Positions 1-9,277 are shown, counted from the stretch's first letter. The stretch is 64,000 bases of DNA from Methylobacterium sp. WL1 (GCF_008000895.1 NZ_CP042823.1:5850501-5914500); one strand, 5' to 3'. Program-made: numbers and translations. The notes: generated from the sequence alone by a model not told the origin.

Positions 1-21
1 ACCAGCGTGAAGCGAGCAACC

Positions 22-53
22 GGCGCGCGTCCTCAGCGACGGGCGCCTTTTTT
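22..53 (+). terminator. Rho-independent terminator of a gene left of the window
   Basis: The arms at 22-31 and 38-47 pair as GGCGC-(G)-CGTC with GACG-(G)-GCGCC around the loop CTCAGC, leaving one G/G mismatch. Six T's follow at 48-53, so it reads as a terminator on the plus strand. A TGA at 8-10 could be the stop of the gene it serves, but too little of that gene is present to judge. Confidence 0.55.
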
Positions 54-119
54 CTGTCCGCTCGGCGCGCATCCTTCCCGGTTGTGACAGGCGCTGGCCC
101 CGCGCCCTCCGATCACCCC

Positions 120-161
120 GTCATTCGGAAGGCGCGGAGCGGAGCCCGGCATTCAGAACCG
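120..161. repeat. Half copy of the 112-bp palindromic intergenic repeat
   Basis: The stretch GTCATTCGGAAGGCGCGGAG followed by cGGAGCCCGGCATTCAGAA matches one arm of the dispersed palindrome found complete at 18468, 28868 and 45370. Only the left arm is seen here. It lies just downstream of the minus-strand glycosyltransferase gene. Confidence 0.5.
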
Positions 162-205
162 CAGGTCGCCCAGGCTCTCGCGCCGTCGGCCGCTCTGGTT
201 TCCGG

Positions 206-1307
206 TCAGGCGCGCCCGGTCTGCCGGATCAGCGCCTCGATCGTGGCCGCGCAATCCTGGATCGCGCTCGGCCGGTACAGGCCGCCGATGATCGATGGGT
301 CGAGGGCGAGGCCGGCGCGGATGAGGCCGGGCCACGCCTCGGCGGACGGCCAGCCACGATGGACGATGGCGGCGCCGAGCATCTGCAGCGCCTCGGCCTT
401 CTCGGTCTGCTCGCCGTAGGCGCGCTCCTCCGGCAGGCAGAGGAAGCGCTTGGCCTGTCCGGCGGCCAGCGCCACCAGCCCGTCGCCGCCGCCCCCGACC
501 AGCAGGGCCGCCCGGGCGACCCGGGCCTCGACGTCGCCGACCCAGCCGTGCAGGTGCAGGTTGCTCGGGAGGTCGCCGGATCCCGTGACGGGGCCGAGAA
601 CGTGCCAGGGCCGGTCGGGGACGGCACGGGCCGCCGCGGCGAGGTCCGCCAATCGCCCCCGCGCCGCCGCGGCCGAACACCACCAAGATGTCGTCGCCCG
701 CCTCCGCGGCCGCCTGCGCGGGCGCTGCCAGGAACCCGGCATAGTGCGTCTTGGCGCGGACCCAGTCCGGCACGCCGGCCCCGTCCAGGGCCTCTGGGAA
801 GGGGGCGAGCAGGCGCGTGGCGCTGCGGAAGGCTTCCAGGTGCGGCCGGTCGGTTCGGGTGCCGGCGAGGCGCACCACCAGGGTCGGCACCGACAGAAGG
901 CGCGCCAGCAGGGCGACCTCGACCGAGACGTCGACCACGATCAGGGCCGGGTCGGTCCTGGCGGCCCAGTCTGCGATGCGGGCCATCCGGGTCCGCACGC
1001 CGGGATGGTTCAGGGGTGCGTAGTGGAACGCTTCCGGCCGCCCGGCCTCGCCGTCCCGCCCGTCGAAGTCCGAGCCACTCAAATCCGAGTCGCCCAATTC
1101 CGAGCCGCCGATATCCGGGCGGCCAAGCGGGCGGTCGTCGGGCAGGTCGAGCACGTCGAGGCCCGGTCTCGCGATCGCGCCCGCGTCGAACGCGGCGAGG
1201 GTACCGATCAGCGTGCAGGGCCGCGGCAGGGCGGCCGCGACCGCGCGGGCGCGCTGGAGATGCCCGGCCCCCTGATGATGGACATACCAGCCGATCCCGC
1301 TCGTCAC
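206..1307 (-). pseudogene. MurG/GT28-like glycosyltransferase, one frameshift
   Basis: Probable sugar transferase of the GT-B fold. The N-terminal half reads VTSGIGWYVHHQGAGHLQRA, a glycine-rich start followed by a GHxxR-like motif as in UDP-sugar transferases of the MurG type. The C-terminal half carries a donor-site-like stretch LLVGGGGDGLVALAAGQAKR and a late EERAYGEQTEKAE segment. The two halves are in different frames. They join as GGAG-RLADL if one base is removed from the C5 run at 656-660. The GTG start at 1307 overlaps the stop of the preceding GT2 gene by four bases (GTGA), so the two are translationally coupled. It ends at a TGA at 206. The donor and acceptor sugars are unknown. 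The frameshift may be a homopolymer sequencing error. Confidence 0.65.
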
Positions 1308-2395
1308 GCGGCGTCCCGCAGCGACAGGGCGAGGGCGTCGAGGTCGGCGAGGGCCCGGTCGAGGGGGCATGTCCGGGCCGGTGGCGAACGCGATTCGAGG
1401 ATGGGGTCGGCCCGCTCCACGAAGGCGATGTCGTTGGGACAATCGCCCAGGGCGGCCAGCTCCGCAGCGCCGAGCCCGAGCCGCGCGCAGGCTCCGCCCG
1501 GGCCGGTCCGGCGAGGTGGAACGCCCGCCGCAGCGGCGTTCCGGCGCAGGACCAGGGCCCGCCAATGGGCGGCCTCCGGCAGCAGATACGGCTCTCCGTC
1601 GAGGACGCGGGCGCGGCGCGCCATCTCGGTGGCCATGCCGCCCGAGACCCGGCCGGTGTGGCGGGACGAGACCATCACGCGCACGTCCGGGCAAGTGGCG
1701 CAGCCGGGCGCCGCGCGCCCGCAGCAGCCCGACGAGGGCGTTATCCTCCCGTGGGCAGGGCGGCAGGCCGCCGACCGCCCGATACAGCGCCACCGGGACG
1801 GCGAGGCTGGCACCGGTATGGTCGCCGTGGCGCGGCGCCGGGTCATGCGGCGGCGGATCGAGGAGGTCTTCCAGGCGCCGGACGCCCGCCCAGTAGCGCT
1901 CGATCCGGGCGTGCAACTCGGCAAGCCGCGGGTCGGCGGCGCCGTCGTCGTCGATCACCAGGCGGCCGCCGACCACGTCCGAGCGCGCAGGGCTGCCACG
2001 TTCGCCGCCACCCAGTCGGCCGGCAGGCGCGCGTCGGCGTCGGTGGTGAACAGGATCCCGTCCGGGCCGGTCTCGGCGTCGAGCCAGTCGGCCCCGGCAT
2101 CCAGCGCCATGCGCCGGGCGGTGCCGACATGGGCTTGCGGGCCTTGCAGCGCCACGTCGATCACCCGCAGCGTCAGCCCCGCGAGCGCGCCGGATCCTTC
2201 CAGGGCCCGGATCGCCGCCACCGTGCCGTCGGTGCAGTTGTTGGCGAGAACCACCACCCGCAGCGGCGCGCGGTCGGAAAAGCCCTCTTGCCGGGCCAGG
2301 GAGGCGAGCAGGCGCGGCAGCCGCTCCGCCTCGTTGCGGGCGGGGATGCACACGACCCAGGGCCTGGCGATCGGGGTGGCGGTTGCGCGGGTCAT
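1304..2395 (-). pseudogene. Family 2 glycosyltransferase, two compensating frameshifts
   Basis: The first third reads WVVCIPARNEAERLPRLLAS, then VVLANNCTDGT and TTDADARLPADW, which is the GT2 nucleotide-binding start and the DxD-type metal site. The frame then shifts near 1979-1990 (one base missing) to VVGGRLVIDDDGAADPRL, and near 1688-1702 (one base extra) to CPDVRVMVSSRHTGRVSGGM. The frame finally ends with LALSLRDAA. The two indels cancel, so the span is exactly 364 codons. The ATG at 2395 is chosen because it starts just before the GT2 fold, although one at 2419 is also in frame. The gene lies directly upstream of, and coupled to, the GT28-like gene. The substrate is unknown. Confidence 0.65.
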
Positions 2396-2590
2396 GATAG
2401 CTAGTCTTCCCAACCTCATCCGCGCGCTAGACGCAGTGTTTCTGCCGTCCCCGGCACGCGTATGGGCGTCACGGGTCTGTGGCGCCGGCCGAGGCGCGGG
2501 TCGGCTCTCCCGTCCGGGCTCTGATGCTGACCCATCTGGTCTTGGATCGCCTCCAGCTGGACAGGAGATCCACGGCAGACCTGATCCCCG

Positions 2591-2768
2591 CCCTTCCTCC
2601 CCCCTTTGCGGGGGAGGGTGGCCCCTGCGTCAGCAGGGGTCGGGAGAGGGGAGCGACGCTTCCGAAAAGGTCGCGGACGCCTGATCCATCCTGCATCGTC
2701 GCGCTGCCCTCTCCCGACCTGGCCTGACGGCCGGCCCCCTCCCCACAGAGGGGGGGAGGGAGAGCGCG
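2591..2768. repeat. Intergenic inverted-repeat element, C/G-rich
   Basis: Two pyrimidine/purine-rich blocks face each other. One is near 2591-2655 (CCCTTCCTCC, GCGGGGGAGGG, then GGTCGGGAGAGGGG) and the other near 2706-2768 (CCCTCTCCCGACC, then GAGGGGGGGAGGGAG). CCCTCTCCCGACC pairs with GGTCGGGAGAGGG, so the whole forms a long imperfect hairpin. It fills most of the 450-bp gap between the GT4 and GT2 genes, which holds no convincing gene. It resembles the mobile palindromic elements common in this group (inference). Confidence 0.5.
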
Positions 2769-2848
2769 GCGGGCGATGGCGCCTACATCCGGAAGACGGC
2801 GTGTGAACATCCCGGCCCGCTCTGCCAGGCAGGCCCCACTGGTCTTGG

Positions 2849-3943
2849 TTACGCCCGCCCGCCGGCCACCCGCAGCGTCGGCTGCGCCCGCTCGGCGCAG
2901 CGCGCCATCACGGCATCGTAGCTCTCGAGATAGCGCTCGGTCATGGCGGCGGCGTCGTAGAGGGCCTCGGCCCGGTCGCGGCAGGCCCGGCGCGACAGGC
3001 CAGCCGCATCGCGGATCGCCACGGCGAGGTCCTGTGAATCGTCCGGCCGGGCGAGGCAGCCGCACTGGGCGTCGAGGATGTCGGGCATCGCGCCCCGGCG
3101 GAAGGCGGCCACCGGCGTGCCGCAGGCGAGCGCCTCGGCGACCACGAGGCCGAACGGCTCCTCCCAGCGCGGCGACACGATCGCCACCCGGGCGCGGCCG
3201 AGATGGTGCGCGAGGTCCCGGTGCGAGAGGTGCCCGAGATGGGTCAGGTCCGGCCCGAGCCGCGGGGCGATCTCGGCCGCCCAGTAGCCGGGATTGAGCT
3301 TGGGGCCCGCGAAGGTCAGCGGCAGCCCGGCCGCCCGGGCGGCGTCGATGGCCAGGTGCAGCCCCTTCTCGGGCACGATCCGGCCCGACCAGAACGCGAA
3401 GGGCGGAGCGTCGGGAGTCTCGGAATACGCGAAGGTCGAGAGGTCGACGCCGTTGTCGACCACCTGCGCGCCGGGCACGAGCGATTGCCATTCCTGGGCG
3501 AGCGACGGCGACACGGCCAGGAAGGCCATGTCGGGGTCGGCCTGCACCACCCCGGCGACCAGGGCGTCGAAGGGCGGCGTGTGCAGCACCGTGACCCAGG
3601 GCAGCCCGAGCCGGGCGCTCATCTGCAGGGGCAGGGCGTGCAGCGCGTTGTTGTGCACGATATCGAACCCGCCGGCCGCGACCAGCTCCATCATCCGCCG
3701 GTAGGCGTCGTACTCGGCCTCGTCGATCGCCTCCTCGCGGTCCGGATCCGCCAGGGCGTCGCCGGTCGGGTCGCACAGCATCACCGGATCGAGCGCCGGG
3801 TCCGAGCCGCGGCTGGCGAACAGCGTCACGTCGTGTCCGTGCCGCTTCAGCGCGACGGTGAGAAGATGCGTGTGCATCTCCAGTCCGCCGGCGTAGGGCT
3901 GGCCAATCGGGTACTTCAGATGTGCCAGGACAGCGATCTTCAC
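2849..3943 (-). CDS. Family 4 glycosyltransferase
   Basis: A GT-B glycosyltransferase of 364 residues, close to the usual length. It begins MKIAVLAHLKYPIGQPYAGG, the glycine-rich loop typical of GT4 enzymes that remodel cell-envelope glycans. Residues about 170-195 hold FWSGRIVPEKGLHLAIDAAR, the start of the donor-binding domain. The donor-site E-x7-E is visible in SPRWEEPFGLVVAEALACGT. There is no signal peptide or membrane segment, so it acts at the cytoplasmic face. It is intact, unlike the two glycosyltransferases downstream on the same strand, from which it is separated by a 450-bp gap with a repeat. The acceptor is unknown. Confidence 0.85.
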   Translation of the reverse strand: MKIAVLAHLKYPIGQPYAGGLEMHTHLLTVALKRHGHDVTLFASRGSDPALDPVMLCDPTGDALADPDREEAIDEAEYDAYRRMMELVAAGGFDIVHNNALHALPLQMSARLGLPWVTVLHTPPFDALVAGVVQADPDMAFLAVSPSLAQEWQSLVPGAQVVDNGVDLSTFAYSETPDAPPFAFWSGRIVPEKGLHLAIDAARAAGLPLTFAGPKLNPGYWAAEIAPRLGPDLTHLGHLSHRDLAHHLGRARVAIVSPRWEEPFGLVVAEALACGTPVAAFRRGAMPDILDAQCGCLARPDDSQDLAVAIRDAAGLSRRACRDRAEALYDAAAMTERYLESYDAVMARCAERAQPTLRVAGGRA

Positions 3944-4128
3944 GCGCGCACCGAATCCGGTTGTGTGGGGATCTTTGCCGGCCGCAGCGGAGCGAGAGGA
4001 AAATCGTCCGCAACCAGCCTGGCGGGTATCATGCCCATCGTTTCTTCATCAAGCGTTGCGTCATCGGCGCCGGGAGCGACGACGGACGCGGCGCGTTCCC
4101 ACATCCGTAAGGGCTGCGTTCTGAACCG

Positions 4129-4827
4129 ATGATGATCGAGACGACGGGTCGACCATTCAGCCGGGTGCGCCACCCCGCCTGGGTCCGCCTGACCCACTGG
4201 ACCGGCGCCGCCGCGACCCTGTCCCTGATGGTCAGCGGCACCGCGATCCTTTTGGCCCTGCCGAAGCTGTTCTGGGGCGAGACCGGGGCCAACGACGCGC
4301 CGGCCTGGATCACCCTGCCGCTGCCGGTGAACCTCGAGCAGACCGGCTGGGCGCGCAACCTGCACTTCCTGTCCGCCTGGATCTTCGTCCTCAACGGGGC
4401 CGCCTACCTGGCCCTGGCGCTGCTGCGCGGGCACCTGCGCCGGCGCCTGCTGCCGGAGCCGGCCGAGATCCGGCCGCGGGCGCTCGCGGGCGAGATCCGG
4501 TCGCACCTGCGCCTGCGCGCCGGGGCGCCGCAGACCGGCCGCTACAACGCGCTCCAGAAGCTCGCCTACCTCGCCGTCCTGCTGGTGCTGGCGCCGCTGA
4601 TGCTGCTCACCGGCCTGACCATGTCCCCGGGCGTCACCGCGGCCTGGCCCGAGCTGTTCGCGCTGTTCGGCGGCCGGCAGTCGGCGCGGACGATCCACTT
4701 CCTGGCGGCCTTCGCGATGGTCGCGTTCCTCGCCATCCACATCTGGCAGGTGCTGGCGAACCGGCCTCTGGACCTCATGCGCGGCATGATCGCCGGGCGT
4801 GCCGGCAAGGCGGAGGAGAACCCATGA
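4129..4827 (+). CDS. Cytochrome b561-type membrane subunit
   Basis: A 232-residue membrane cytochrome b that probably exchanges electrons with the periplasmic molybdenum enzyme encoded next. Four hydrophobic helices are visible. Histidines suited to bind heme b occur in VRLTHWTGAA, ARNLHFLSAW, RTIHFLAAF and LAIHIWQV. This matches the Ni/Fe-hydrogenase and thiosulfate-reductase cytochrome b family. Its stop overlaps the start of the oxidoreductase gene by four bases (ATGA), a strong sign of co-translation. ATG at 4129 is followed immediately by a second ATG, so the start is uncertain by one codon. The quinone as electron donor is inferred. Confidence 0.85.
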   Translation: MMIETTGRPFSRVRHPAWVRLTHWTGAAATLSLMVSGTAILLALPKLFWGETGANDAPAWITLPLPVNLEQTGWARNLHFLSAWIFVLNGAAYLALALLRGHLRRRLLPEPAEIRPRALAGEIRSHLRLRAGAPQTGRYNALQKLAYLAVLLVLAPLMLLTGLTMSPGVTAAWPELFALFGGRQSARTIHFLAAFAMVAFLAIHIWQVLANRPLDLMRGMIAGRAGKAEENP

Positions 4828-5564
4828 GCGCGCTGACCCGTCGCCGCCTGATCGTCGGGACCGCCGGCATCGGCGCGGCCGGCCTCGTCGGCGGCTGCGA
4901 GCCCGGCACTCCGAAGCTGCGCCCGAACCCCTACGGCCTGAGCGACTGGCTGACCTTCGCCGGGCAGCGCCTGCTGCTGGCGCGCCAGCCGCTCGCCCGG
5001 GAGTTCGGCCCCGAGGCGATCTCGGCCGTGTTCCCGACCATCAACACCACCGACCCGGACGACCCGGCCTATCGCCGCTCGAAGGCGCAGGGCTTCTCGG
5101 ACTGGCGCCTGCCGGTCACGGGCCTCGTCGCGCGGCCGGGCGCGTTCTCCCTGGCCGAGCTGAAGGCGATGCCGGCGCGCACGCAGATCACGCTGCATTC
5201 CTGCGAGCAGGGCTGGTCGGCGATCGGCCAGTGGACCGGCGTCCCGCTCGCGCAGGTGCTCGCCGCCGCCGGGATGCGCCCCGAGGCGCGCTACGTGGTG
5301 ATGCGCAGCGTCGACGGCTGGTGGGACAGCTACGACCTGTTCGACGCCCTGCACCCGCAGACGATCCTGGCCTATGGCATGAACGGCGCCGACCTGCCGG
5401 TGGCCCACGGGGCCCCGGTTCGCCTCCGGGTCGAGCGCCAGCTCGGCTACAAGTCCTTGAAATACCTCACCAGCATCGAGGCTGTGGACCGCGTCGACGG
5501 CATCGGCCACGGGCGCGGCAGCATGGTCGCGGGCCTCGGGTTCAGCTGGTACGCTGGCATCTGA
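4824..5564 (+). CDS. Tat-exported Mo-cofactor oxidoreductase (SorA/MsrP superfamily)
   Basis: A 246-residue periplasmic oxidoreductase of the sulfite-oxidase fold. The N-terminus LTRRRLIVGTAG is a twin-arginine signal, and GLVGGCEPG gives a possible lipobox, so the enzyme may be exported folded and anchored. The molybdenum-ligating cysteine is expected in ITLHSCEQGWSAIGQWTGV. Later motifs VMRSVDGWWDSYD and VRLRVERQLGYKSLKYL fit the family's cofactor pocket. Paired with a cytochrome b it would form a small quinone-linked periplasmic reductase or dehydrogenase. Repair of oxidised methionine (MsrPQ-like) and sulfite oxidation are both possible, and the sequence alone does not decide between them. 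Confidence 0.85.
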   Translation: MSALTRRRLIVGTAGIGAAGLVGGCEPGTPKLRPNPYGLSDWLTFAGQRLLLARQPLAREFGPEAISAVFPTINTTDPDDPAYRRSKAQGFSDWRLPVTGLVARPGAFSLAELKAMPARTQITLHSCEQGWSAIGQWTGVPLAQVLAAAGMRPEARYVVMRSVDGWWDSYDLFDALHPQTILAYGMNGADLPVAHGAPVRLRVERQLGYKSLKYLTSIEAVDRVDGIGHGRGSMVAGLGFSWYAGI

Positions 5565-5608
5565 GCCGTCCGTCGCGTGGCGGGCAAGGGGACGGGGGCC
5601 TGGCGGCG

Positions 5609-6598
5609 ATGGATCTCACGATCGGTCTGAGCACGTTCGCGCTCGGCGCGGCGGCGCTGGCGGTGGTCACGCTGGCGGCCGGCGTGAAGATGATCCCGCA
5701 GGGCCACGTCTTCACGGTCGAGCGGTTCGGCCGCTACAGCCGCACCCTCGAATCGGGCCTCGGCCTGATCATCCCGTTCGTCGAGCGCGTCGGCCGGCGG
5801 GTGAACGTGATGGAGCAGGTGGTCGACGTCCCGAGCCAGCAGGCCTTCACCCGCGACAATGCCGGCGTCACGATCGACGCGGTGGTGTTCTACCAGGTGC
5901 TCGACGCGGCCCGGGCCTCCTACGAGGTCTCGAACCTCGACCTCGCCATGACCACCCTGACCATGACCAACATCCGCACCGTGGTCGGCTCGATGGATCT
6001 CGACCAGTTGCTCGCCCACCGGGACGAGATCAACGAGCGCCTGCTGCGGGTGCTGGACGCGGCGGCCGCGCCCTGGGGCGTCAAGATCAACCGCATCGAG
6101 ATCAAGGACATCGTGCCGCCGGCCGACCTCGCCGGCGCCATGGCCCGGCAGATGAAAGCCGAGCGCGAGAAGCGCGCCTCGATCCTGGAGGCGGAGGGGC
6201 AGCGCGCCGCCGAGATCCTGCGGGCCGAGGGGCGCAAGCAATCGGCGATCCTGGAGGCGGAGGGCCGCCGCGAGGCCGCGTTCCGCGACGCCGAGGCGCG
6301 CGAGCGCTCCGCCGAGGCCGAGGCGGCGGCGACCGGGATGCTCAGCCGGGCGATCGCCGAGGGCGACATCGCGGCGGCGAACTTTCTGGTGGCGGAGAAA
6401 TACGTGGACGCGGTGCGGGCGCTGGCCACCGCGCCGAACCAGCGCGTGGTCGTGGTGCCGATCGAGGCGGCGGCGCTCGCGGGCACGCTGGGCGGCATCG
6501 GCGAGCTCACCCGCGCGGTCTTCGGCGAGGCTGCTGCCCCGCCCCGGCGCGCCGGCTCGCCGCCCAACGTGTCGGCCCCGCGGGCCGGAACCCCATGA
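5609..6598 (+). CDS. SPFH/stomatin-family membrane protein (QmcA-like)
   Basis: 329 residues. One N-terminal membrane helix (LGAAALAVVTLAAG) is followed by the SPFH/band-7 domain, seen in VKMIPQGHVFTVERFGRYSR and RDNAGVTIDAVVFYQV. A long charged coiled coil rich in Ala, Glu and Arg follows (EREKRASILEAEGQRAAEIL onward). Stomatin-type proteins form rings or microdomains that control membrane proteases. The ATG at 5609 is preceded by GACGGGGG and starts just before the helix. The next gene overlaps by four bases and encodes NfeD, the standard partner. Nothing links it to the upstream oxidoreductase beyond shared strand and a 44-bp gap. Confidence 0.9.
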   Translation: MDLTIGLSTFALGAAALAVVTLAAGVKMIPQGHVFTVERFGRYSRTLESGLGLIIPFVERVGRRVNVMEQVVDVPSQQAFTRDNAGVTIDAVVFYQVLDAARASYEVSNLDLAMTTLTMTNIRTVVGSMDLDQLLAHRDEINERLLRVLDAAAAPWGVKINRIEIKDIVPPADLAGAMARQMKAEREKRASILEAEGQRAAEILRAEGRKQSAILEAEGRREAAFRDAEARERSAEAEAAATGMLSRAIAEGDIAAANFLVAEKYVDAVRALATAPNQRVVVVPIEAAALAGTLGGIGELTRAVFGEAAAPPRRAGSPPNVSAPRAGTP

Positions 6599-7041
6599 CC
6601 GACGGCTTCGGGATCCTGGCAGCCCTCGGGCCGGCCTGGAGCTGGGTGATCGGCGGCCTCGTCCTGGCGGGCGCCGAGATCGTGGCGCCGGGGGTATTCC
6701 TGATCTGGTTCGGCCTCGCAGCCGTGGCGACCGGCCTCGCCACGGCGCTGATCCCGATGCCTTGGCAGGGCCAGACCCTGCTGTTCGCGGCCACGGCCGT
6801 CCTCCTGGTCGGCCTCGCCACGCGCCTGCACCGCCGCACGGGCCCCGGCGACGCCCTCAACCGCGCCGACCGCGGCCTGATCGGCCGCGAGGGCGTGCTC
6901 GCCGAGCCGATCCTCCAGGGCGCCGGCCGCATCCGCTTCGACGACACGCTGTGGCGGATCGAGGGACCGGATCTACCGGCGGGCGCACGGGTACGGGTGG
7001 CCGGGCTGACCGGGACGGTGCTGCGGGTCGAGGCGGCTTGA
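6595..7041 (+). CDS. NfeD family protein
   Basis: 148 residues: two or three membrane helices (about residues 15-75) and a C-terminal OB-fold domain with GLIGREGVLAEPILQGAGRI and GARVRVAGLTGTVLRVEAA. This is the short NfeD form without the serine-protease domain, which works beside stomatins. ATGA overlap with the SPFH gene makes a two-gene operon, presumably for membrane quality control. Confidence 0.88.
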   Translation: MTDGFGILAALGPAWSWVIGGLVLAGAEIVAPGVFLIWFGLAAVATGLATALIPMPWQGQTLLFAATAVLLVGLATRLHRRTGPGDALNRADRGLIGREGVLAEPILQGAGRIRFDDTLWRIEGPDLPAGARVRVAGLTGTVLRVEAA

Positions 7042-7506
7042 GGGACGGATAGGACGGTACCCCGCGTTTGCGGGTGGCGGAAGCGAACGCCGTCCCGCGC
7101 TCCGGGCGCATCGCATCGCATCGCTATCGCGGCCGCCCGACGCATGGCGCAGGTCTCGGGAGAGCACCCGGACGATTGGTGCGGCCAGGACGTTCCGGCT
7201 CCGGACGGCGCCGCGCACGTCCCGCCTCGGCTTGCGGGCACGCGTTGCGGAGCGTGGGCCGGCTCCAGGGACGGAGCGGCAGGGTCGGCCGCCATGCCTG
7301 ACCACGCGTGAAAGCCGACGTGATCGCGCTGCGACACGGCCGCGCCGGTCAGATCAGGTCAAACCCGCTCCACCGAACGCGCACACCAAACATCCGCCAG
7401 TCCTTCGGTCGCGGCTCTAAACGCGCTGTTAACCTTAATCAGTGATTGGCCAATGATTAATGGCGTCGCGTGGCTTGTACCTGTCGCCACGCAAGGATGG
7501 CAAACT
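7042..7506. other. Intergenic region upstream of motA
   Basis: 465 bp with no convincing gene: the open frames here have arginine- and proline-rich compositions typical of GC-rich shadow frames. The last 100 bp become AT-richer and hold a possible CtrA box at 7418-7433 and a perfect palindrome ATTGGCCAAT near 7444-7453, so the motA promoter probably lies here. Confidence 0.6.
7418..7433 (+). promoter_or_regulatory. Possible CtrA box upstream of motA
   Basis: The sequence TAAA-CGCGCTG-TTAAC fits the alphaproteobacterial CtrA consensus TTAA-N7-TTAAC with one mismatch. It ends 73 bp before the motA start. Flagellar genes are classic CtrA targets in alphaproteobacteria. This is a motif match only. 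Confidence 0.35.
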
Positions 7507-8370
7507 ATGCGGCTGATCGTCGGCACATTGATCGTCTTTGCCTGCGTCTTCGGCAGCTACGCGGCGATGGGTGGCCACCTGCTCGTCCTGTGGCAGCCGT
7601 TCGAATTCGTCATCATTCTCGGTGCCGCGATCGGCGCCTTCGTCATCGGCAATACCGGGCCGGTGCTCAAGGCCGTGCCCGCCATGCTGGGTACGCTCGT
7701 GAAGGGGCCGAAATACACGCAGAAGAGCTATGTTGAGCTGCTGGGGATGCAGTACTCGTTGTTCAAGCTTGCGAAGTCGAAGGGCGCGATGGCGCTCGAG
7801 CCGCACATCGAGGATCCGGGCGAGTCGACGCTGTTCAACGCCTTCCCGACCTTTGCCGCGAACCATCACGCTGTCGAGTTCGTCTGCGACTACATGCGGA
7901 TGGTGACGCTGGGCGCCAACAACGTCTACGAGATCGACGCGCTGATGGATGAGGAACTGCAGACGCACCACCAGGAGCAGGAGCGTGTCGTCTCGGCCAT
8001 GCAGGCGCTCGCCGACGGGACCCCGGCGCTCGGCATCGTCGCCGCCGTGCTGGGCGTCATCAAGACGATGGGGGCGATCAAGGAGCCGCCGGAGGTGCTG
8101 GGCCATCTGATCGGCGGGGCGCTGGTCGGCACCTTCTTCGGCGTCTTCGTCGCCTATGGCTTCTTCGGGCCCATGGCGCAGTCGCTCAAGAGCCTCTTCG
8201 AGGCGGAGTCCAAATACTACCTGTCCCTCAAGGCGGGTCTGCTCGCCCATATCGGCGGCCAGCCCCCGGTGATGGCGGTGGAATTCGCCCGCAAGTCTCT
8301 GATGAGCGACGTCCGCCCGACCTTCAACGAAGTGGAAGCGGCAACCGCCGCTCTGCCCGCTCAGATCTGA
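7507..8370 (+). CDS. motA: Flagellar motor stator protein MotA
   Basis: 287 residues from the ATG at 7507, which has AAGGA nine bases upstream. A GTG- or ATG-type start further 5' would add a stretch without family features. Four membrane segments are visible: residues about 1-20, 30-55, and the pair TPALGIVAAVLGVIKTMGAI and LIGGALVGTFFGVFVAYGFF. The large cytoplasmic loop between helices 2 and 3 carries the charged residues that contact FliG in characterised MotA. With MotB it forms the proton channel that drives flagellar rotation. motB follows 22 bp downstream. Confidence 0.95.
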   Translation: MRLIVGTLIVFACVFGSYAAMGGHLLVLWQPFEFVIILGAAIGAFVIGNTGPVLKAVPAMLGTLVKGPKYTQKSYVELLGMQYSLFKLAKSKGAMALEPHIEDPGESTLFNAFPTFAANHHAVEFVCDYMRMVTLGANNVYEIDALMDEELQTHHQEQERVVSAMQALADGTPALGIVAAVLGVIKTMGAIKEPPEVLGHLIGGALVGTFFGVFVAYGFFGPMAQSLKSLFEAESKYYLSLKAGLLAHIGGQPPVMAVEFARKSLMSDVRPTFNEVEAATAALPAQI

Positions 8371-8392
8371 CCCAACCGCCAGCAGGGACCCG

Positions 8393-9253
8393 ATGACCAC
8401 GATCATCATCAAGAAGGTCAAGAAGGCCGGTCATGCGCACCATGGCGGGGCCTGGAAGATCGCCTATGCGGACTTCGTGACCGCCATGATGGCGTTCTTC
8501 CTGCTGATGTGGCTGATCAGCATGACGACCCAGGAGCAGAAGAACGGGTTGGCGGAATACTTCGCGCCTTCGGCGTCGAGCCCCGCGACCAGTGGCGCGG
8601 GCGGAATGCTGTACGGCACCGCCCTCGACACGTCCGGCAACAAGGCGTCCACGCCCCGCGACGCAGCGAGGGGCTCCGTCGAGCGGGAGGATACGACGCG
8701 CGCGACCACTCCGGGCCGCGCCAGCGATCTCGATGCCAGCCGCCAGGCCGCCAGCGTGCAGGCCGATTACAGCGCCATCGCCAGCCTCCGGCAGGCGCTC
8801 CAGACGTTGCCCGACATCGCCGAGCTGTCGAAGAATATCGTGATCGAGCCGACCAAGGAGGGCGTGAACGTGTCCCTCGTGGACCAGGACGGCCGCTCCA
8901 TGTTCCGCGAGGGCTCCGTCGAGCCCCACGAGCGCACCCGTCGCGTCCTGGAGACGCTCGCGCCCGCCCTGCGTCAGCTGCCCAACCGCCTGTCCGTCAC
9001 CGGCCACACGTCCGCCACGCGCCCGGGCTCGGCGCGGGTCATCGAGCCCTGGAATCTCACCGCCGGGCGTGCGCTCGCCGTGCGCGAGATCCTGGCGGGG
9101 TCCGGGGTTCCCAACGACAACTTCACCTCCGTGGTGGGACGCGCCGACACCGAGCCGGTTTACCCCGACAATCCCTACCTCGCGCCGAACCGGCGGGTGA
9201 CGATCACCCTGCTCCACGCGAACCCGCCGGTGCCCGCGAACCTGTTCCGCTGA
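8393..9253 (+). CDS. motB: Flagellar motor protein MotB
   Basis: 286 residues. The single N-terminal helix carries the proton-binding aspartate in IAYADFVTAMMAFFLLMWLI. A linker of about 120 residues rich in Ser, Ala and Thr follows, then a C-terminal OmpA-like peptidoglycan-binding domain (LSVTGHTSATRPG, NLTAGRALAVREIL, NRRVTITLL). It anchors the MotA stator to peptidoglycan. Co-transcribed with motA. No other flagellar gene lies in the window. Confidence 0.95.
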   Translation: MTTIIIKKVKKAGHAHHGGAWKIAYADFVTAMMAFFLLMWLISMTTQEQKNGLAEYFAPSASSPATSGAGGMLYGTALDTSGNKASTPRDAARGSVEREDTTRATTPGRASDLDASRQAASVQADYSAIASLRQALQTLPDIAELSKNIVIEPTKEGVNVSLVDQDGRSMFREGSVEPHERTRRVLETLAPALRQLPNRLSVTGHTSATRPGSARVIEPWNLTAGRALAVREILAGSGVPNDNFTSVVGRADTEPVYPDNPYLAPNRRVTITLLHANPPVPANLFR

Positions 9254-9277
9254 CGACGCGGCGCCTCGCCGCCCGGG

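Noticed and set aside
153..2351. One 732-codon frame covering both glycosyltransferases
   Set aside because: Only pieces match glycosyltransferase motifs. The remainder is an off-frame translation, and two frameshifted genes explain it better.
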